Source: an uncultured Cohaesibacter sp. | Lineage (GTDB): Bacteria; Pseudomonadota; Alphaproteobacteria; Rhizobiales; Cohaesibacteraceae | Length of the DNA stretch: 64,000 bases | Direction: 5' to 3' | NCBI RefSeq assembly: GCF_963664735.1 | Contig: NZ_OY761553.1 | Location: 883,303 to 947,302, forward strand | Shown here: piece by piece, positions 27,513-35,929 of the stretch | Layout: each line of letters begins with the position of its first letter | Position numbering within the stretch: the stretch's first letter is position 1 | Made by a program: the position numbers and the translations under genes | The notes under the pieces: generated by a model | Database searches by the model: none | What the model was told of the DNA's origin: nothing | What the model saw: only the letters and a program-made list of their open reading frames with translations

Positions 27513-27953
27513 TCAGGCCTCCAAATCAGGAAAACGAAAGACAGCGGCAATCATCCGCCGCCAGTGAGGGGAAAGGCTCACCTCGACCACACCACATTTC
27601 TCATAGGCGTGGATAAATCGCGTCTCGCCGGTCAGAATGCCAAGGTGCTTGGCGCTCTTTGCCCCGCGCCAACGTATGGCGAACACATCCCCCGGCCCCA
27701 TGTCCTGCAAGGCGATTTCCTGCAAATAGGTCCGGCCCGCTGCCAATAGGCTTTCTGCGTTTGTGGCATCGCCCCAATCAGGCGAATAGGCCGGAATTTT
27801 TGTGACCTCATAGCCGTAAAGCTCCCGCCAAACACCGCGCACAAGCCCCAGACAATCGCAGCCTATGCCCTTGACGCTGGCCTGATGATGGTAAGGCGTG
27901 CCAAGCCAGCCCCGCGCGCTTTCTATGATCTGGCCTCGACTAATAGCGGTCAT
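27513..27953 (-). CDS. Phage NlpC/P60 cell-wall peptidase (GTA gp14-like)
   Basis: 146 residues. D33-C34 in GIGCDCLGLVRGVW is the nucleophile motif, H103 in AKHLGIL the general base, and a third polar residue lies near FIHAYEKC. The family (TIGR02219) is always placed between DUF2163 and the gp15-like gene, as here. A tail-bound peptidase that opens peptidoglycan during DNA injection. Confidence 0.92.
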   Translation of the reverse strand: MTAISRGQIIESARGWLGTPYHHQASVKGIGCDCLGLVRGVWRELYGYEVTKIPAYSPDWGDATNAESLLAAGRTYLQEIALQDMGPGDVFAIRWRGAKSAKHLGILTGETRFIHAYEKCGVVEVSLSPHWRRMIAAVFRFPDLEA

Positions 27954-28839
27954 AGCGCACAGATCCCGTTAAATCGTCATCATCAGGGCTCGGGTAATTG
28001 GTCACAAAGTCATTGCCCGGCATATGGGGGCATCCCCGAAAGTTTGCCCCGTTGCCGAATTTTTTGACGCATGTTGCAAAGCGCTTGTCACAGCCAGCAA
28101 CAAGTGTGAGCCTGTCACCTATGGCAACCGTTCGAAGAAAGGAGGACCAGACACCGAGCGTAACGATACTGCCCGTTACCATATGGCTTTGCAATTGATA
28201 GGAAAGCCCAGCATTTGCACCGCTGGTAAAGGTCAACACACCGCGATTGAACCAACCGGCCTCAAACCCTTCAGCGCCGGATATTTCGATCACCTGCCCG
28301 CCTGAATAGCCGGTAACGACTGCCTCCACCTGATAGGCGTCTTTGCTTACATCAACACCGCATCGATCATCCCCCAAGGTGGCATCACAACCGGCCTGAT
28401 AAACCCGCCCCTGCTTTTGCTGCAATTGCGCTGCAAGGCCTCTTATCTCTGCACTGAAATAGGTGTCACCTCGCGTGATTTCTCCAAGGTTGCCCGACCG
28501 CATCAAAACCGCTTGGCTCGGGTCCATCCAATTGACCCGCCAGACCTCGACGCTTACCCCGTCATAGAGCCCCGCCGATATATCCTCTTCAGTTATGAAG
28601 TCCGCAGAAAGCGCCCCGTCCACATCGACGTTATCGACCGAAAGCCCGAGACTTGATTGCAGCTCTGTTGCTGTAAAGCCGCTGTCTGCCGAGTAGGTGA
28701 CACCGCCAAAGGAAAGATCGCAGTCATGATCGGTAAAACCGAATAGTGCGCCATCGCGCCGTGTCAGCTTCCAACACCAACAAAGCGTTGTTGCGCCGCT
28801 TTCAAGATGGGCTTGCATGCCATCGGGCAAAATCTTCAT
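27940..28839 (-). CDS. DUF2163 tail protein (GTA gp13-like)
   Basis: 299 residues from ATG 28839, which overlaps the stop of the DUF2460 gene (ATGTTATGA). Segments TTLCWCWKLTRRDGALFGFTDHD, AGLYDGVSVEVWRVNW and a C-terminal Cys cluster (AGCDKRFATCVKKFGNGANFRGCPHMPGNDF, where the Cys residues in GTA hub proteins bind a metal cluster) identify the family. It is part of the baseplate hub. Confidence 0.92.
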   Translation of the reverse strand: MKILPDGMQAHLESGATTLCWCWKLTRRDGALFGFTDHDCDLSFGGVTYSADSGFTATELQSSLGLSVDNVDVDGALSADFITEEDISAGLYDGVSVEVWRVNWMDPSQAVLMRSGNLGEITRGDTYFSAEIRGLAAQLQQKQGRVYQAGCDATLGDDRCGVDVSKDAYQVEAVVTGYSGGQVIEISGAEGFEAGWFNRGVLTFTSGANAGLSYQLQSHMVTGSIVTLGVWSSFLRTVAIGDRLTLVAGCDKRFATCVKKFGNGANFRGCPHMPGNDFVTNYPSPDDDDLTGSVRYDRY

Positions 28840-29465
28840 AACATCAGCTCCACAATGGGAATGGAAGGAACAGAGATAAGCCGGTTGTTTTCCCAAGCGA
28901 TTGAAAGGCCATCGGTGTCAAAGCGCACAGGGACATAGAATTCAAAGCCAGCCGTAAGCCTTGCGCCCGCCGCTGGCGGATTGTCGAGCGTGACCAGCCC
29001 CGCCGCATGATCAACGCTGTAAGCCGCATCAGAGAGCGCAGCGCCATCAAGAGCCAGCCGAACCGAGCCTTGCTTTGGTTTACTGATTTTCCGCCTGTAG
29101 GGATTGGCGCTACCGTAAGTCTTGCAAAGCTGGAATATTGTTTTCTGCCCGTCGCCTGTGCCGATCACCTGATCGGTTGGCTTGGGTTTTTCCAGAATGG
29201 CACATGAACGCAAATCGAACGGGTCGCAAAAGAGAAAGCCGGAAAGCCGCCCGCGTACATCTTCGAAAAAGGCAATGACTTCCTCAGCTTCAAAAATGTC
29301 GCGAATGCCGGTGCCAACGTCCCACGTGCGACGGGAATTCGCCCATTGCTGATTGCGTTCTTCCCTGCCCGATCCCGCTTCGACCACTTGCGTTTTACGT
29401 TGCGGCCCACCCGTTGCACCAAAGCCGATTTTGACAGGGAAAACCACCTCAAGAAATGCCGCCAT
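28836..29465 (-). CDS. DUF2460 distal tail protein (GTA gp12-like)
   Basis: 209 residues, TIGR02217 family: begins FLEVVFPVKIGFGATGGP and contains RRTWDVGTGIRD, FFEDVRGRLSGFLFCDPFD and a C-terminal FYVPVRFDTD. The structural homologue in RcGTA forms the distal-tail ring at the tube end. Translationally coupled to the DUF2163 gene. Confidence 0.93.
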   Translation of the reverse strand: MAAFLEVVFPVKIGFGATGGPQRKTQVVEAGSGREERNQQWANSRRTWDVGTGIRDIFEAEEVIAFFEDVRGRLSGFLFCDPFDLRSCAILEKPKPTDQVIGTGDGQKTIFQLCKTYGSANPYRRKISKPKQGSVRLALDGAALSDAAYSVDHAAGLVTLDNPPAAGARLTAGFEFYVPVRFDTDGLSIAWENNRLISVPSIPIVELML

Positions 29466-29477
29466 GTCTAAAAGCTC

Positions 29478-31367
29478 CTATTGATTGCGCCCGCCTTGAG
29501 CCACCAGGCGCGCCATGGAAGCTGCAATCTGGCCTTTGGACTGCTTAAAGCCTTGAACATCAGGCGTCGAAATATACCAATTGTGCGTGTCGCCGCTCTT
29601 TGCCGCCTTGCCATAGGCAGACCCGAAAGGCCGGTTCGGTTCAATCCTTCCGGCCACATTGGGCGAGAATAATTCCACTCCGCGTTCGTTCACTTCATAG
29701 GTATTGCCCGGCAAAACGATTCCGCCGCCAGCCCTGCCGCCGGTAATGAAGGACGAAAGGGAAGAAAAGAGGCCGGAAAGCGCGCCGCCAGATTGGCCGG
29801 TCAACTGTGACATGAAACCGGACATAGGCCCCGAACCGAACAAAGCGGCTTGCGCAGCCGCATTGGCGATCTGCAAGGCAAGCGAACGCATGGCATCCTC
29901 TGCCGTTGTTGCCCCGCTCACAATGTCGGTTAGCATATCAAGGCCCGATTGACCCAGATATTCAAAACTCTGGCTTAGCTCTTCGGTTTGTAGCTGCATG
30001 GTTTTTGCCGTGTTTGCAGCCTCTTGCATGGCCACCCGCTTCGCCTGCAGTCCGTTCACAGCTAGAGCTATGGCCTGCCCCTCATCACTTTGAAGGCTAA
30101 CCCCGGCTTTGGCCAAAGCGTTGTAAAGTTCCTGTTCATCTGAGGTGCGCCCAAGCTGCGCGGCCTCTTGCTCCAAGGCAAGAATAACGTCATGCACCTT
30201 GTCCACCTGATCGGCCTTTATCCGGCTTCCAGAGCCGCTGCCAGAGCCTCCACCAGAACCATTGCCTGTATTGGGCTTGGTGTTATGAGATCCCGAAGAG
30301 TCCCCGCCAAATGAGTTGGCTAGTTTTTGGGCTTTCTTCATATCCTCAATGATTTGACTATTCTCATCAATGAGGCCTTGTCTAACTTGGGATATCTGGT
30401 CGATTTGACGCTGAATAAAGGCGCGCGTGGTGTTGAGCTGACTATTGGCAAGCTGTTCATTCAGGTTGGCCAGTTCGTCGTCCAACCCGGTTAGCCTTGT
30501 GCTATTGCTATTCATGCGTCTTTGTTGAGCTTGCACACTCAGCTCATTGACTTCTTTGAAGTCATCAACCACGTCCGAAAGCTTGGATGCTATGCCGACA
30601 ACCGCACCTTTCAGGTTGGTTCCAATTACTTTTGAGAGGGTTTCAAACTTGTTGTTGATCTCTTGCGCCCGCTTTGCGACATCATCCTCAAGAACAATTC
30701 CGAGTTTTTGCGCCTCTTCGCGCGCATCCCTCAGCCCCTTTTGACCCCGCTCGATCATTTGCACGAATTGCTCACCACCGGTGCCGCCGAAGACTTCATC
30801 AGCAATACGAATTTGCGCCGCCTTATCAAACTGTTGCAGCCGTCCGATAATGTCGTCAAATAGCTTGTCCGGCTCTTTCAGACGGGTTTTCAGGTCATCA
30901 GCAGAATAGCCCAGACGCTTGAACGCATCGGCTCCAGACCCGCTGCCCGTTGTGATGAATTCATCTGCTCGAAGCTGTAGTTCTTTAAGGCCATCTGTCA
31001 GGGCATCAATGGAAACATTGCTTTTGGAAGCTGCATATTGCAGTTCCTGAAAGGCTTCAAAGCTTACCCCTGCCCGTTCTGCCTCGGTTGCAAGATCGCT
31101 AATTCCTTCGGCTGAATTCTTGGCAAGCGCAGCAAGCCCCGCAAGCCCTCCTCCAACAGCAACACCGGCAAAGCCGCCTACTGCCGTAATGGCTCCCTTT
31201 GCGGCATTGCCAAGACCACCAAGCCGAGAGGTGAATTTGACAACGCTCTTTTCACTGCGCCCCATTGTGGTTGCGGTGTTCTTCTCGATTTTCTTTAAAG
31301 CATTGTTGAATTGGGTGGTGTTCGCCTCAATCCGCAGAACCAGCTTGTCAAGTTCTTCCTTATCCAT
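29478..31367 (-). CDS. Tail tape measure protein
   Basis: 629 residues, short for a tape measure and in line with a short tail. N-terminus with long helices (LVLRIEANTTQFNNALKKIEKNT), a Gly/Ala hydrophobic block (AVGGFAGVAVGGGLAGLAALAK, about 62-83), coiled-coil segments, a Ser/Gly linker (GSGGGSGSGSGS, about 370-380) and a C-terminal hydrophobic part. Its start codon overlaps the stop of the frameshifted chaperone, as usual for this position. It sets tail length and may cross the host membrane on injection. Confidence 0.9.
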   Translation of the reverse strand: MDKEELDKLVLRIEANTTQFNNALKKIEKNTATTMGRSEKSVVKFTSRLGGLGNAAKGAITAVGGFAGVAVGGGLAGLAALAKNSAEGISDLATEAERAGVSFEAFQELQYAASKSNVSIDALTDGLKELQLRADEFITTGSGSGADAFKRLGYSADDLKTRLKEPDKLFDDIIGRLQQFDKAAQIRIADEVFGGTGGEQFVQMIERGQKGLRDAREEAQKLGIVLEDDVAKRAQEINNKFETLSKVIGTNLKGAVVGIASKLSDVVDDFKEVNELSVQAQQRRMNSNSTRLTGLDDELANLNEQLANSQLNTTRAFIQRQIDQISQVRQGLIDENSQIIEDMKKAQKLANSFGGDSSGSHNTKPNTGNGSGGGSGSGSGSRIKADQVDKVHDVILALEQEAAQLGRTSDEQELYNALAKAGVSLQSDEGQAIALAVNGLQAKRVAMQEAANTAKTMQLQTEELSQSFEYLGQSGLDMLTDIVSGATTAEDAMRSLALQIANAAAQAALFGSGPMSGFMSQLTGQSGGALSGLFSSLSSFITGGRAGGGIVLPGNTYEVNERGVELFSPNVAGRIEPNRPFGSAYGKAAKSGDTHNWYISTPDVQGFKQSKGQIAASMARLVAQGGRNQ

Positions 31368-31581
31368 ATTGCGCCCTCAATTCGTCAAACCGTTCTTTCG
31401 ACATGGTCGGTTTTTCTGGCTCGCCATATCGCTCGTTAAACCCTTCGATTGCTTCGACATAATCGCGCAAAGTGGCTTGGCTGAAATCGGAGGGACGCCA
31501 GCCAAGAAAGGCAAAAGCTATTTGCTTGATGCGGTGCCATGGGATGCGGTCGCTTCTGTCTCCCCCGCTTGCGGCTTTCCC
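31360..31581 (-). CDS. Tail assembly chaperone, C-terminal part made by -1 frameshift (GT-like)
   Basis: This frame has no usable start of its own: the only ATG is 15 codons from the stop. It continues the upstream gene after a -1 slip at GGGAAAG (31575-31581). The part after the slip encodes ...IKQIAFAFLGWRPSDFSQ and TLRDYVEAIEGFNERYGEP, matching the GTA-type tail chaperones (Phage_TAC family) whose core is W-x-P-x-x-F. It ends inside the ATG of the tape measure gene (TAA at 31362-31360). The fusion protein would bind the tape measure while the gp10-like short form binds tail tube subunits. Confidence 0.8.
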   Translation of the reverse strand, partial: GKAASGGDRSDRIPWHRIKQIAFAFLGWRPSDFSQATLRDYVEAIEGFNERYGEPEKPTMSKERFDELRAQYG

Positions 31582-31886
31582 GGCTGATTGGTTGCCTCTG
31601 GCATGCCCGCAGAGAGCGCGGCCACAATCCCTGCGTCCGCTTCCCCACCATCACGGCCAAAAAGCAGGCCTTCCACTTCATCGCAATTGCACGAAGCACA
31701 AAGACATTTAAGCCCTGCATAGGTCAGACGCGGGTCATGCACCGCCGCCATGAAATGCAATTGCTTGAGCCCTGAAATTTGAAGCTCAGCCATAAGAGCG
31801 GCAACCCGTGGCATGGTCGCATGGAGGGTGAAGGCCTTGCCATCCAGTTCAACAAGAACCTCCCCGGTCAGTTCATTGATTTGCAT
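31518..31886 (-). CDS. GTA gp10-like tail assembly chaperone, short form (G-like)
   Basis: 122 residues from ATG 31886 (AAGGGG upstream); the longer frame from 31937 overlaps the tail tube gene. Typical N-terminus QINELTGEVLVELDGKAFTLH and a C-terminal flexible, Glu/Ala/Gly-rich tail. A small Cys cluster (CLCASCNCDE) is unusual. Ribosomes finishing in zero frame give this protein; a minority shift to make the extended form. Confidence 0.87.
   Translation of the reverse strand: MQINELTGEVLVELDGKAFTLHATMPRVAALMAELQISGLKQLHFMAAVHDPRLTYAGLKCLCASCNCDEVEGLLFGRDGGEADAGIVAALSAGMPEATNQPGKPQAGETEATASHGTASSK
31575..31581 (-). promoter_or_regulatory. Programmed -1 ribosomal frameshift site GGGAAAG
   Basis: On the minus strand the zero frame reads CCG GGA AAG; slipping back one base gives GGG AAA GCC and enters the open chaperone frame. 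The heptamer and the frame phase are those of lambda gpG-gpT, and the site lies ~55 bases before the zero-frame stop, like other G/GT pairs. Confidence 0.82.
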
Positions 31887-31896
31887 GATTTGCCCC

Positions 31897-32334
31897 TTAG
31901 CCCGCAGCTTCAGCCTTTGCCGCCCAAGTCGGCACACTTTCCCAGCCGAATTCTGCAGAAATCGCCAAGTCTTCGTTGGTGTTGCCGGTAAAGGTGATTT
32001 TGACGTAACAAGGTCCGGTAAAGCTGCCGTAGTTCGGCACTGTCACTTTGAATTTCATGGTGACGCCGGTGCGAGCCGCGTCGAAAATCGCTTTTGTACG
32101 GGTGTTGATTTCAGCGATACCAGAGCCGGTAAAACTTAGATCAATATTGCCAGCCCGCTTTGTGACTTGTGCCGGTTTGGTCCGGTCCCCGTCGCATTCA
32201 GGTACAATCCGGTCAACCAGTTCCGGCCCCATGGAAAAATCCGTGGACGTAATGCCGCAAAAGTCAACGTAAGTGTCCGCATTCTCAGGGTCTTCAACCT
32301 GAATAAACAGCTCTTGGCCAAGATGCTTTGTCAT
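31897..32334 (-). CDS. Major tail tube protein, TP901-1/GTA gp9 family
   Basis: 145 residues from ATG 32334 with GAGG 7 nt upstream; the TTG at 32340 is less likely. Pattern QELFIQVEDPENADTYVDFCGITSTDFSMG ... TRTKAIFDAARTGVTMKFKVTVPNYGSFTGPC is characteristic of the phage tail tube protein family TIGR02126. It polymerises into the tube around the tape measure. Confidence 0.92.
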   Translation of the reverse strand: MTKHLGQELFIQVEDPENADTYVDFCGITSTDFSMGPELVDRIVPECDGDRTKPAQVTKRAGNIDLSFTGSGIAEINTRTKAIFDAARTGVTMKFKVTVPNYGSFTGPCYVKITFTGNTNEDLAISAEFGWESVPTWAAKAEAAG

Positions 32335-32756
32335 GTGCAAGCCTCATAGAGTTTGATTTCAAAACGCATGTCGCAAAAATAGACCCTGTTTTGAGGTCCG
32401 TTGATATCTTCCCCCCGCCAGATCACCCGCACGCTTGAACCGTCATCAAGCGTAAAGGCTGCTTTGTGCAGCACAGCCCTGATTTGCGCTGCAATGGCCA
32501 TCGCTTCGGCCTTGCCCCTGTCGCGGCTATGAACCTCCAACATCTGAAAAATCACTTCGCCAAGGGCGTTTCCAATATCACTTTCATCGCTGGCATAATT
32601 GCCTAGAACACAAAATGGATAATGCTGCCCCACATGGCTTGGACGTGCCTTTGAGGGGCTTTCCGGCAAGAAGTCATAAACACGCCCGCCGCATATCCCC
32701 GCAGCTTTCAAGGCGCTTACGAGCTTCTCTTGTACCGCCGTAAAATCGAGTGCCAT
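32331..32756 (-). CDS. DUF3168 tail terminator protein (GTA gp8-like)
   Basis: 141 residues. FTAVQEKLVSALKA at the start, PFCVLGNYASDESDIGNALGEVIFQMLEVHSRDRGKAEAMAIAAQI in the core: DUF3168 pattern with the conserved HS-R-G and IA-x-I. It overlaps the tail tube start (ATGACA). Homologues cap the tube end and join it to the head. Confidence 0.92.
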   Translation of the reverse strand: MALDFTAVQEKLVSALKAAGICGGRVYDFLPESPSKARPSHVGQHYPFCVLGNYASDESDIGNALGEVIFQMLEVHSRDRGKAEAMAIAAQIRAVLHKAAFTLDDGSSVRVIWRGEDINGPQNRVYFCDMRFEIKLYEACT

Positions 32757-32759
32757 GGC

Positions 32760-33200
32760 TCACCTGTGCGTTACTGTCTTGACGGCCTTGTTTATGGTTC
32801 TGGATGTTCTGGATTTGATACGACGCTTTAGAACCCGATAGGCTGGCCAGAGATGCGGCCTCGCAGGCGTGCCCGGATGCGTTCTGTAAACTTTCCTGTC
32901 TCGTCCGCCGCTGCTTGTCCGCGCCCCGTATCTGCCCGGCTTTGTTCCAAACTCGATAAAGCGCCAAATGAAATCAGCAAACAGCCCCCAAGACGGCGTT
33001 TGCTTATGATCTTCAACTTGTTTCGCCTCAATGGTTTTTGCATAGTTTCCGGTTTTCTTTGGAGCATAGCTTCTAGCCAGATTGGCCAACTCATCTGCGC
33101 TTTTTTCAAGGCCCGGTCCAAGCTGCTTTTCAACCTCTGGCGCAATGCGCCTAAGCTGTCGGAAAGCCTTTTCCTTGCCGATCCATTTTGTTTTCGCCAT
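32760..33200 (-). CDS. HK97 gp10-like tail completion protein
   Basis: 146 residues; ATG 33200 overlaps the preceding stop (TGATG). LEKSADELANLARSYAPKKTGNYAKTIEAK is the HK97-gp10 signature, followed by FIEFGTKPG and PARPHLWPAYR. It takes part in closing the head-tail joint. Confidence 0.9.
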   Translation of the reverse strand: MAKTKWIGKEKAFRQLRRIAPEVEKQLGPGLEKSADELANLARSYAPKKTGNYAKTIEAKQVEDHKQTPSWGLFADFIWRFIEFGTKPGRYGARTSSGGRDRKVYRTHPGTPARPHLWPAYRVLKRRIKSRTSRTINKAVKTVTHR

Positions 33201-33532
33201 CAAACCAGCTCCCCGCGCGTAACCGTCATTTGCAATTCGCGGCCCCGCTGGTCAGGGTTGATAATGCCGCCAATGCTGTAGATTTCGTCATCAATCAAAA
33301 CCCGCCAATCTTCACCAACGGCTTTGGTCTTGATCGATCCACGCACGCGCAAAACACCGGTAACGGTCGCCTCGAAGCGCCCGCCGCCTTCTTTCTCATT
33401 TGCACGGTCAGGCCGGAAACCGCCCCAGACAGTAAGGTCATTGCCCCATTCTTCCTCTTGCCCGCCGCTGGCGGTATCCCGGTGCAATGGTTCCTGAAAC
33501 GTCACCCGCTTGTTAAGCTTGCCCGCTTGCAT
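33200..33532 (-). CDS. Head-tail adaptor (stopper), SPP1 gp16 family
   Basis: 110 residues from the second ATG of a doublet at 33532. LNKRVTFQEPLHRDTASGGQEEEW and DLTVWGGFRP followed by WRVLIDDEIYSIGGIINPDQRGRELQM match the Phage_H_T_join domain (PF05521). Ring-forming stopper between connector and tail. Confidence 0.92.
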   Translation of the reverse strand: MQAGKLNKRVTFQEPLHRDTASGGQEEEWGNDLTVWGGFRPDRANEKEGGGRFEATVTGVLRVRGSIKTKAVGEDWRVLIDDEIYSIGGIINPDQRGRELQMTVTRGELV

Positions 33533-33704
33533 CATGGCCCCCTTTGATTTCTTCCGTCACAAACTTGGTATGTTTGCAAATGAATGCCGCCGTTTTTTCG
33601 CCATCAATGCCGCCAATGGTGCATTCCCAAAAAGCCACACCAGCCAAATAGAGCCGCCACCACCAAGGAAATTTGACTTTCAATTTCAACCGTATTTCAG
33701 CCAT
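33513..33704 (-). CDS. Small phage head-tail region protein
   Basis: 63 residues. Starts in the overlap with the gp6-like gene (stop/start at 33704) and overlaps the adaptor gene by 20 bp, so it is translationally integrated. Basic, with a WWWRLYLAGVAFW aromatic stretch. Small proteins of this kind are often found between gp6 and the stopper; function unknown. Confidence 0.7.
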   Translation of the reverse strand: MAEIRLKLKVKFPWWWRLYLAGVAFWECTIGGIDGEKTAAFICKHTKFVTEEIKGGHDASGQA

Positions 33705-34282
33705 CAGAAGACCTTTCTATGCGTTGACAGCAGAGCATCAACGGCGAGTGGAACCTGTGACGTTATGGTGCCAATGACCACAGCCTCACGATTTTCAAAC
33801 CAATGCCCGACCATCAACTTGATAGCGTGCCGGATCCCCGCAGGCACCGCCGCCGCGTCCTCATATCCAACCCGCCAAGTAACCGTAATAGGCCCCGCGT
33901 CAGGATCAGCATCTGGCCAGCTCGCGCCGACCTTGAGGCAAGCAACAGCCCCAAGCACGCGCCGCTCAATCCGCACGCTCGAAAGGTCCACTGTCTGGCT
34001 TTCCCCATCCTCGTCAAAATAGGCGATGGACGTCAGATCAAGGAACGGCCCGAGGCAAAGAGGAAAGTCGCCCCACCATTCAAATTCTTGCGCCCATTCC
34101 TGTGTCATCAGGCATTTGCCCAAGATGCCGCTGTAACCATCCAGATAACTGACAGCGGCTTGCAAAAGGCCCGTCAAATAATCGTCTTCACTCTCACCAT
34201 CAACGCGGCAATGCGTCTTGATTTCGTCCAACGTGACCGGCAATGCATCCGGTGCCGTTATCTGGTATGGCGCGAATTTCAT
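33704..34282 (-). CDS. Head-tail connector, HK97 gp6/phiE125 gp8-like
   Basis: 192 residues. VTLDEIKTHCRVDGESEDDYLTGLLQAAVSYLDGYSG is the N-terminal helical core of the gp6-like family, followed by a beta-rich middle (SIAYFDEDGE, WRVGYEDAAAVPAGIRHAIKLMVGHWFENRE) that defines phiE125 gp8-like proteins. It forms the first ring below the portal. Confidence 0.92.
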   Translation of the reverse strand: MKFAPYQITAPDALPVTLDEIKTHCRVDGESEDDYLTGLLQAAVSYLDGYSGILGKCLMTQEWAQEFEWWGDFPLCLGPFLDLTSIAYFDEDGESQTVDLSSVRIERRVLGAVACLKVGASWPDADPDAGPITVTWRVGYEDAAAVPAGIRHAIKLMVGHWFENREAVVIGTITSQVPLAVDALLSTHRKVF

Positions 34283-34641
34283 TTTGCGGCCCCGCTGTCA
34301 GTCTTGGCGCTTTTGGCCTTCTTTGCAGCCGTTTCCGCTTCAGAGAACAAGGAGGCCTTTGTTTCCGGCACGCTCGCCGCTGCCTTGGTTTCCGGTGCCG
34401 CGCTGGCGGTTTCCGCCTTGTCAGGCTTGCCCGCATCATCCTTGGGCTGGTCTGCCCCATCTTGCCCCGGTTCATTATCCCCGCCGCTGATTTTAGCCGG
34501 TGCTTGTTCCTTGTCTTCAGCCAACACACCCGCTTTGACAAGGTGGCGCACGCTGGACTCTTCGGCTGTGCGCGTGTCTCCTTTTTCATACATTTTGTCG
34601 CCCAAATGCTGGCGCAAAACCGCGTAATCTCGCTTTACCAT
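34279..34641 (-). CDS. Low-complexity phage protein of unknown function
   Basis: 120 residues. A short ordered N-terminus (VKRDYAVLRQHLGDKMYEKGDTRTAEESSVRHLVKAGVLAE) is followed by an Ala/Lys/Glu/Asp-rich disordered tail. The N-terminal motif resembles small proteins found after capsid genes in rhizobial phages. It overlaps the connector by 4 bp (ATGA). A capsid decoration or assembly role is only positional inference. Confidence 0.75.
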   Translation of the reverse strand: MVKRDYAVLRQHLGDKMYEKGDTRTAEESSVRHLVKAGVLAEDKEQAPAKISGGDNEPGQDGADQPKDDAGKPDKAETASAAPETKAAASVPETKASLFSEAETAAKKAKSAKTDSGAAK

Positions 34642-34703
34642 GATCGTTCCTTTGAGTTCTGGAAGAGGGACAGCGCGCCGCCCCTCTTGGTCATTGCCTG
34701 CCG

Positions 34704-35906
34704 TTACTCGGTGACGTTGCCCAAATCGCCATAAATGAACGCTTCTGGCCGATAGACTGCCAGCGCAAGACGCTCTTCGCCTAAAATGGTGACAAGGTTT
34801 TTGGTAAAGTCGTCATTCTCGAAGCCGACCTCAACGCGGGCTTGCCAGAGGTCAAAGACCTGAGCCGCCATTTTGAAAGCGCCAGTCAGGAACTTGTCGA
34901 CCGTAATCGCTTGGGTCTGGACAACCGGTAGATTCCAGAGCGTAGGCGTCAAGGTGCCTTGCGGCTGGCCAATGATATATTTGCCCTGTCCGTCCTTGGT
35001 CAGCTCGATGCGTGCCCAATCAATCGGGTTGAGCACATGACCGGTTGCCGGATATTCCGCCAGAACGGCTTGCAACATGGCAAGGCGCAAGGTGTCGATA
35101 TTCGTGCCGGAGGCAGGCGTAAACGGCTCCGCATAGGCCGAGGCTTGCGGAATGATGCCATGCAGGTTCTGGCCGGTACCGTCACCGCTCAAAAGCTGCA
35201 ATTCTTCCTTGAAGGCCAGACCATAGAGCAAGCGGTTATCAATCAGCGAACGCAATTGCGGCACATCATCAAGGGACTGACGGGACGCCTTGAACCAGTG
35301 GGCAATCACCTTTGCGCTCGTGCTCTTTAAATCAAGCTGGATATCGGAGGAAGGCTTTGCAGCCCCTTCGGCAACCGGTGCCGCATTGTTGGTAAAGCCG
35401 GTTTCCTGTACATACTCAAGGCTTGGCGTGCTCATGGTGCCGGGTGAGAGCAAATCACGCACCGTCATGCGCCGCTGTGGCAATTCCTGAATGCCCGGTG
35501 CGCGTTGCGGTGCGATTGCCGCACCAACCGATCCCGCAGCATCAGCGGTCGAGGTGGTAATGGTTGCCTTGATGCGCATATCGGCTTTGCCCTTGGTCGG
35601 GTTATCGGCAATCCATGCTTTGACGCCTTCGTTTTCGGTGAACTGCTCACCAATGCTTTTGGCTCGTTCATCAAGAGGCGCGCCAACGCGGGACATTTTC
35701 TGTTCGAACTCGTCAAACTGACCTTTCAGCTCGTTCATTTTGAGTAGGGCTTCGTCTGCCGTTTCCTTGATGGTCGCGGTCAGCTTCTCGCCTTTGGCTG
35801 CCTTGCCAAGCGCCTCTTCGGCCACTTCCTTGACCTTGTCGATTGCAGTGTCAAAACCGGCTTTGACTTCTTTGGCCAGCTCTTCAGGGGATTTTGGTTC
35901 AGCCAT
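34704..35906 (-). CDS. Major capsid protein, HK97 fold
   Basis: 400 residues. An N-terminal helical delta domain (about 1-110, rich in Glu/Lys) serves as internal scaffold and is removed by the protease. The mature part begins near TITTSTADAAGSV and has the HK97 pattern TVRDLLSPGTMSTPSLEYVQETGF, KVIAHWFKASRQSLDDVPQL, and the C-terminal FENDDFTKNLVTILGEERLALAVYRPEAF. AAAGGAGC precedes the start. Protease lies directly upstream in transcription. Confidence 0.95.
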   Translation of the reverse strand: MAEPKSPEELAKEVKAGFDTAIDKVKEVAEEALGKAAKGEKLTATIKETADEALLKMNELKGQFDEFEQKMSRVGAPLDERAKSIGEQFTENEGVKAWIADNPTKGKADMRIKATITTSTADAAGSVGAAIAPQRAPGIQELPQRRMTVRDLLSPGTMSTPSLEYVQETGFTNNAAPVAEGAAKPSSDIQLDLKSTSAKVIAHWFKASRQSLDDVPQLRSLIDNRLLYGLAFKEELQLLSGDGTGQNLHGIIPQASAYAEPFTPASGTNIDTLRLAMLQAVLAEYPATGHVLNPIDWARIELTKDGQGKYIIGQPQGTLTPTLWNLPVVQTQAITVDKFLTGAFKMAAQVFDLWQARVEVGFENDDFTKNLVTILGEERLALAVYRPEAFIYGDLGNVTE

Positions 35907-35929
35907 TGCTTTGCTCCTTTGGTGCTGAA

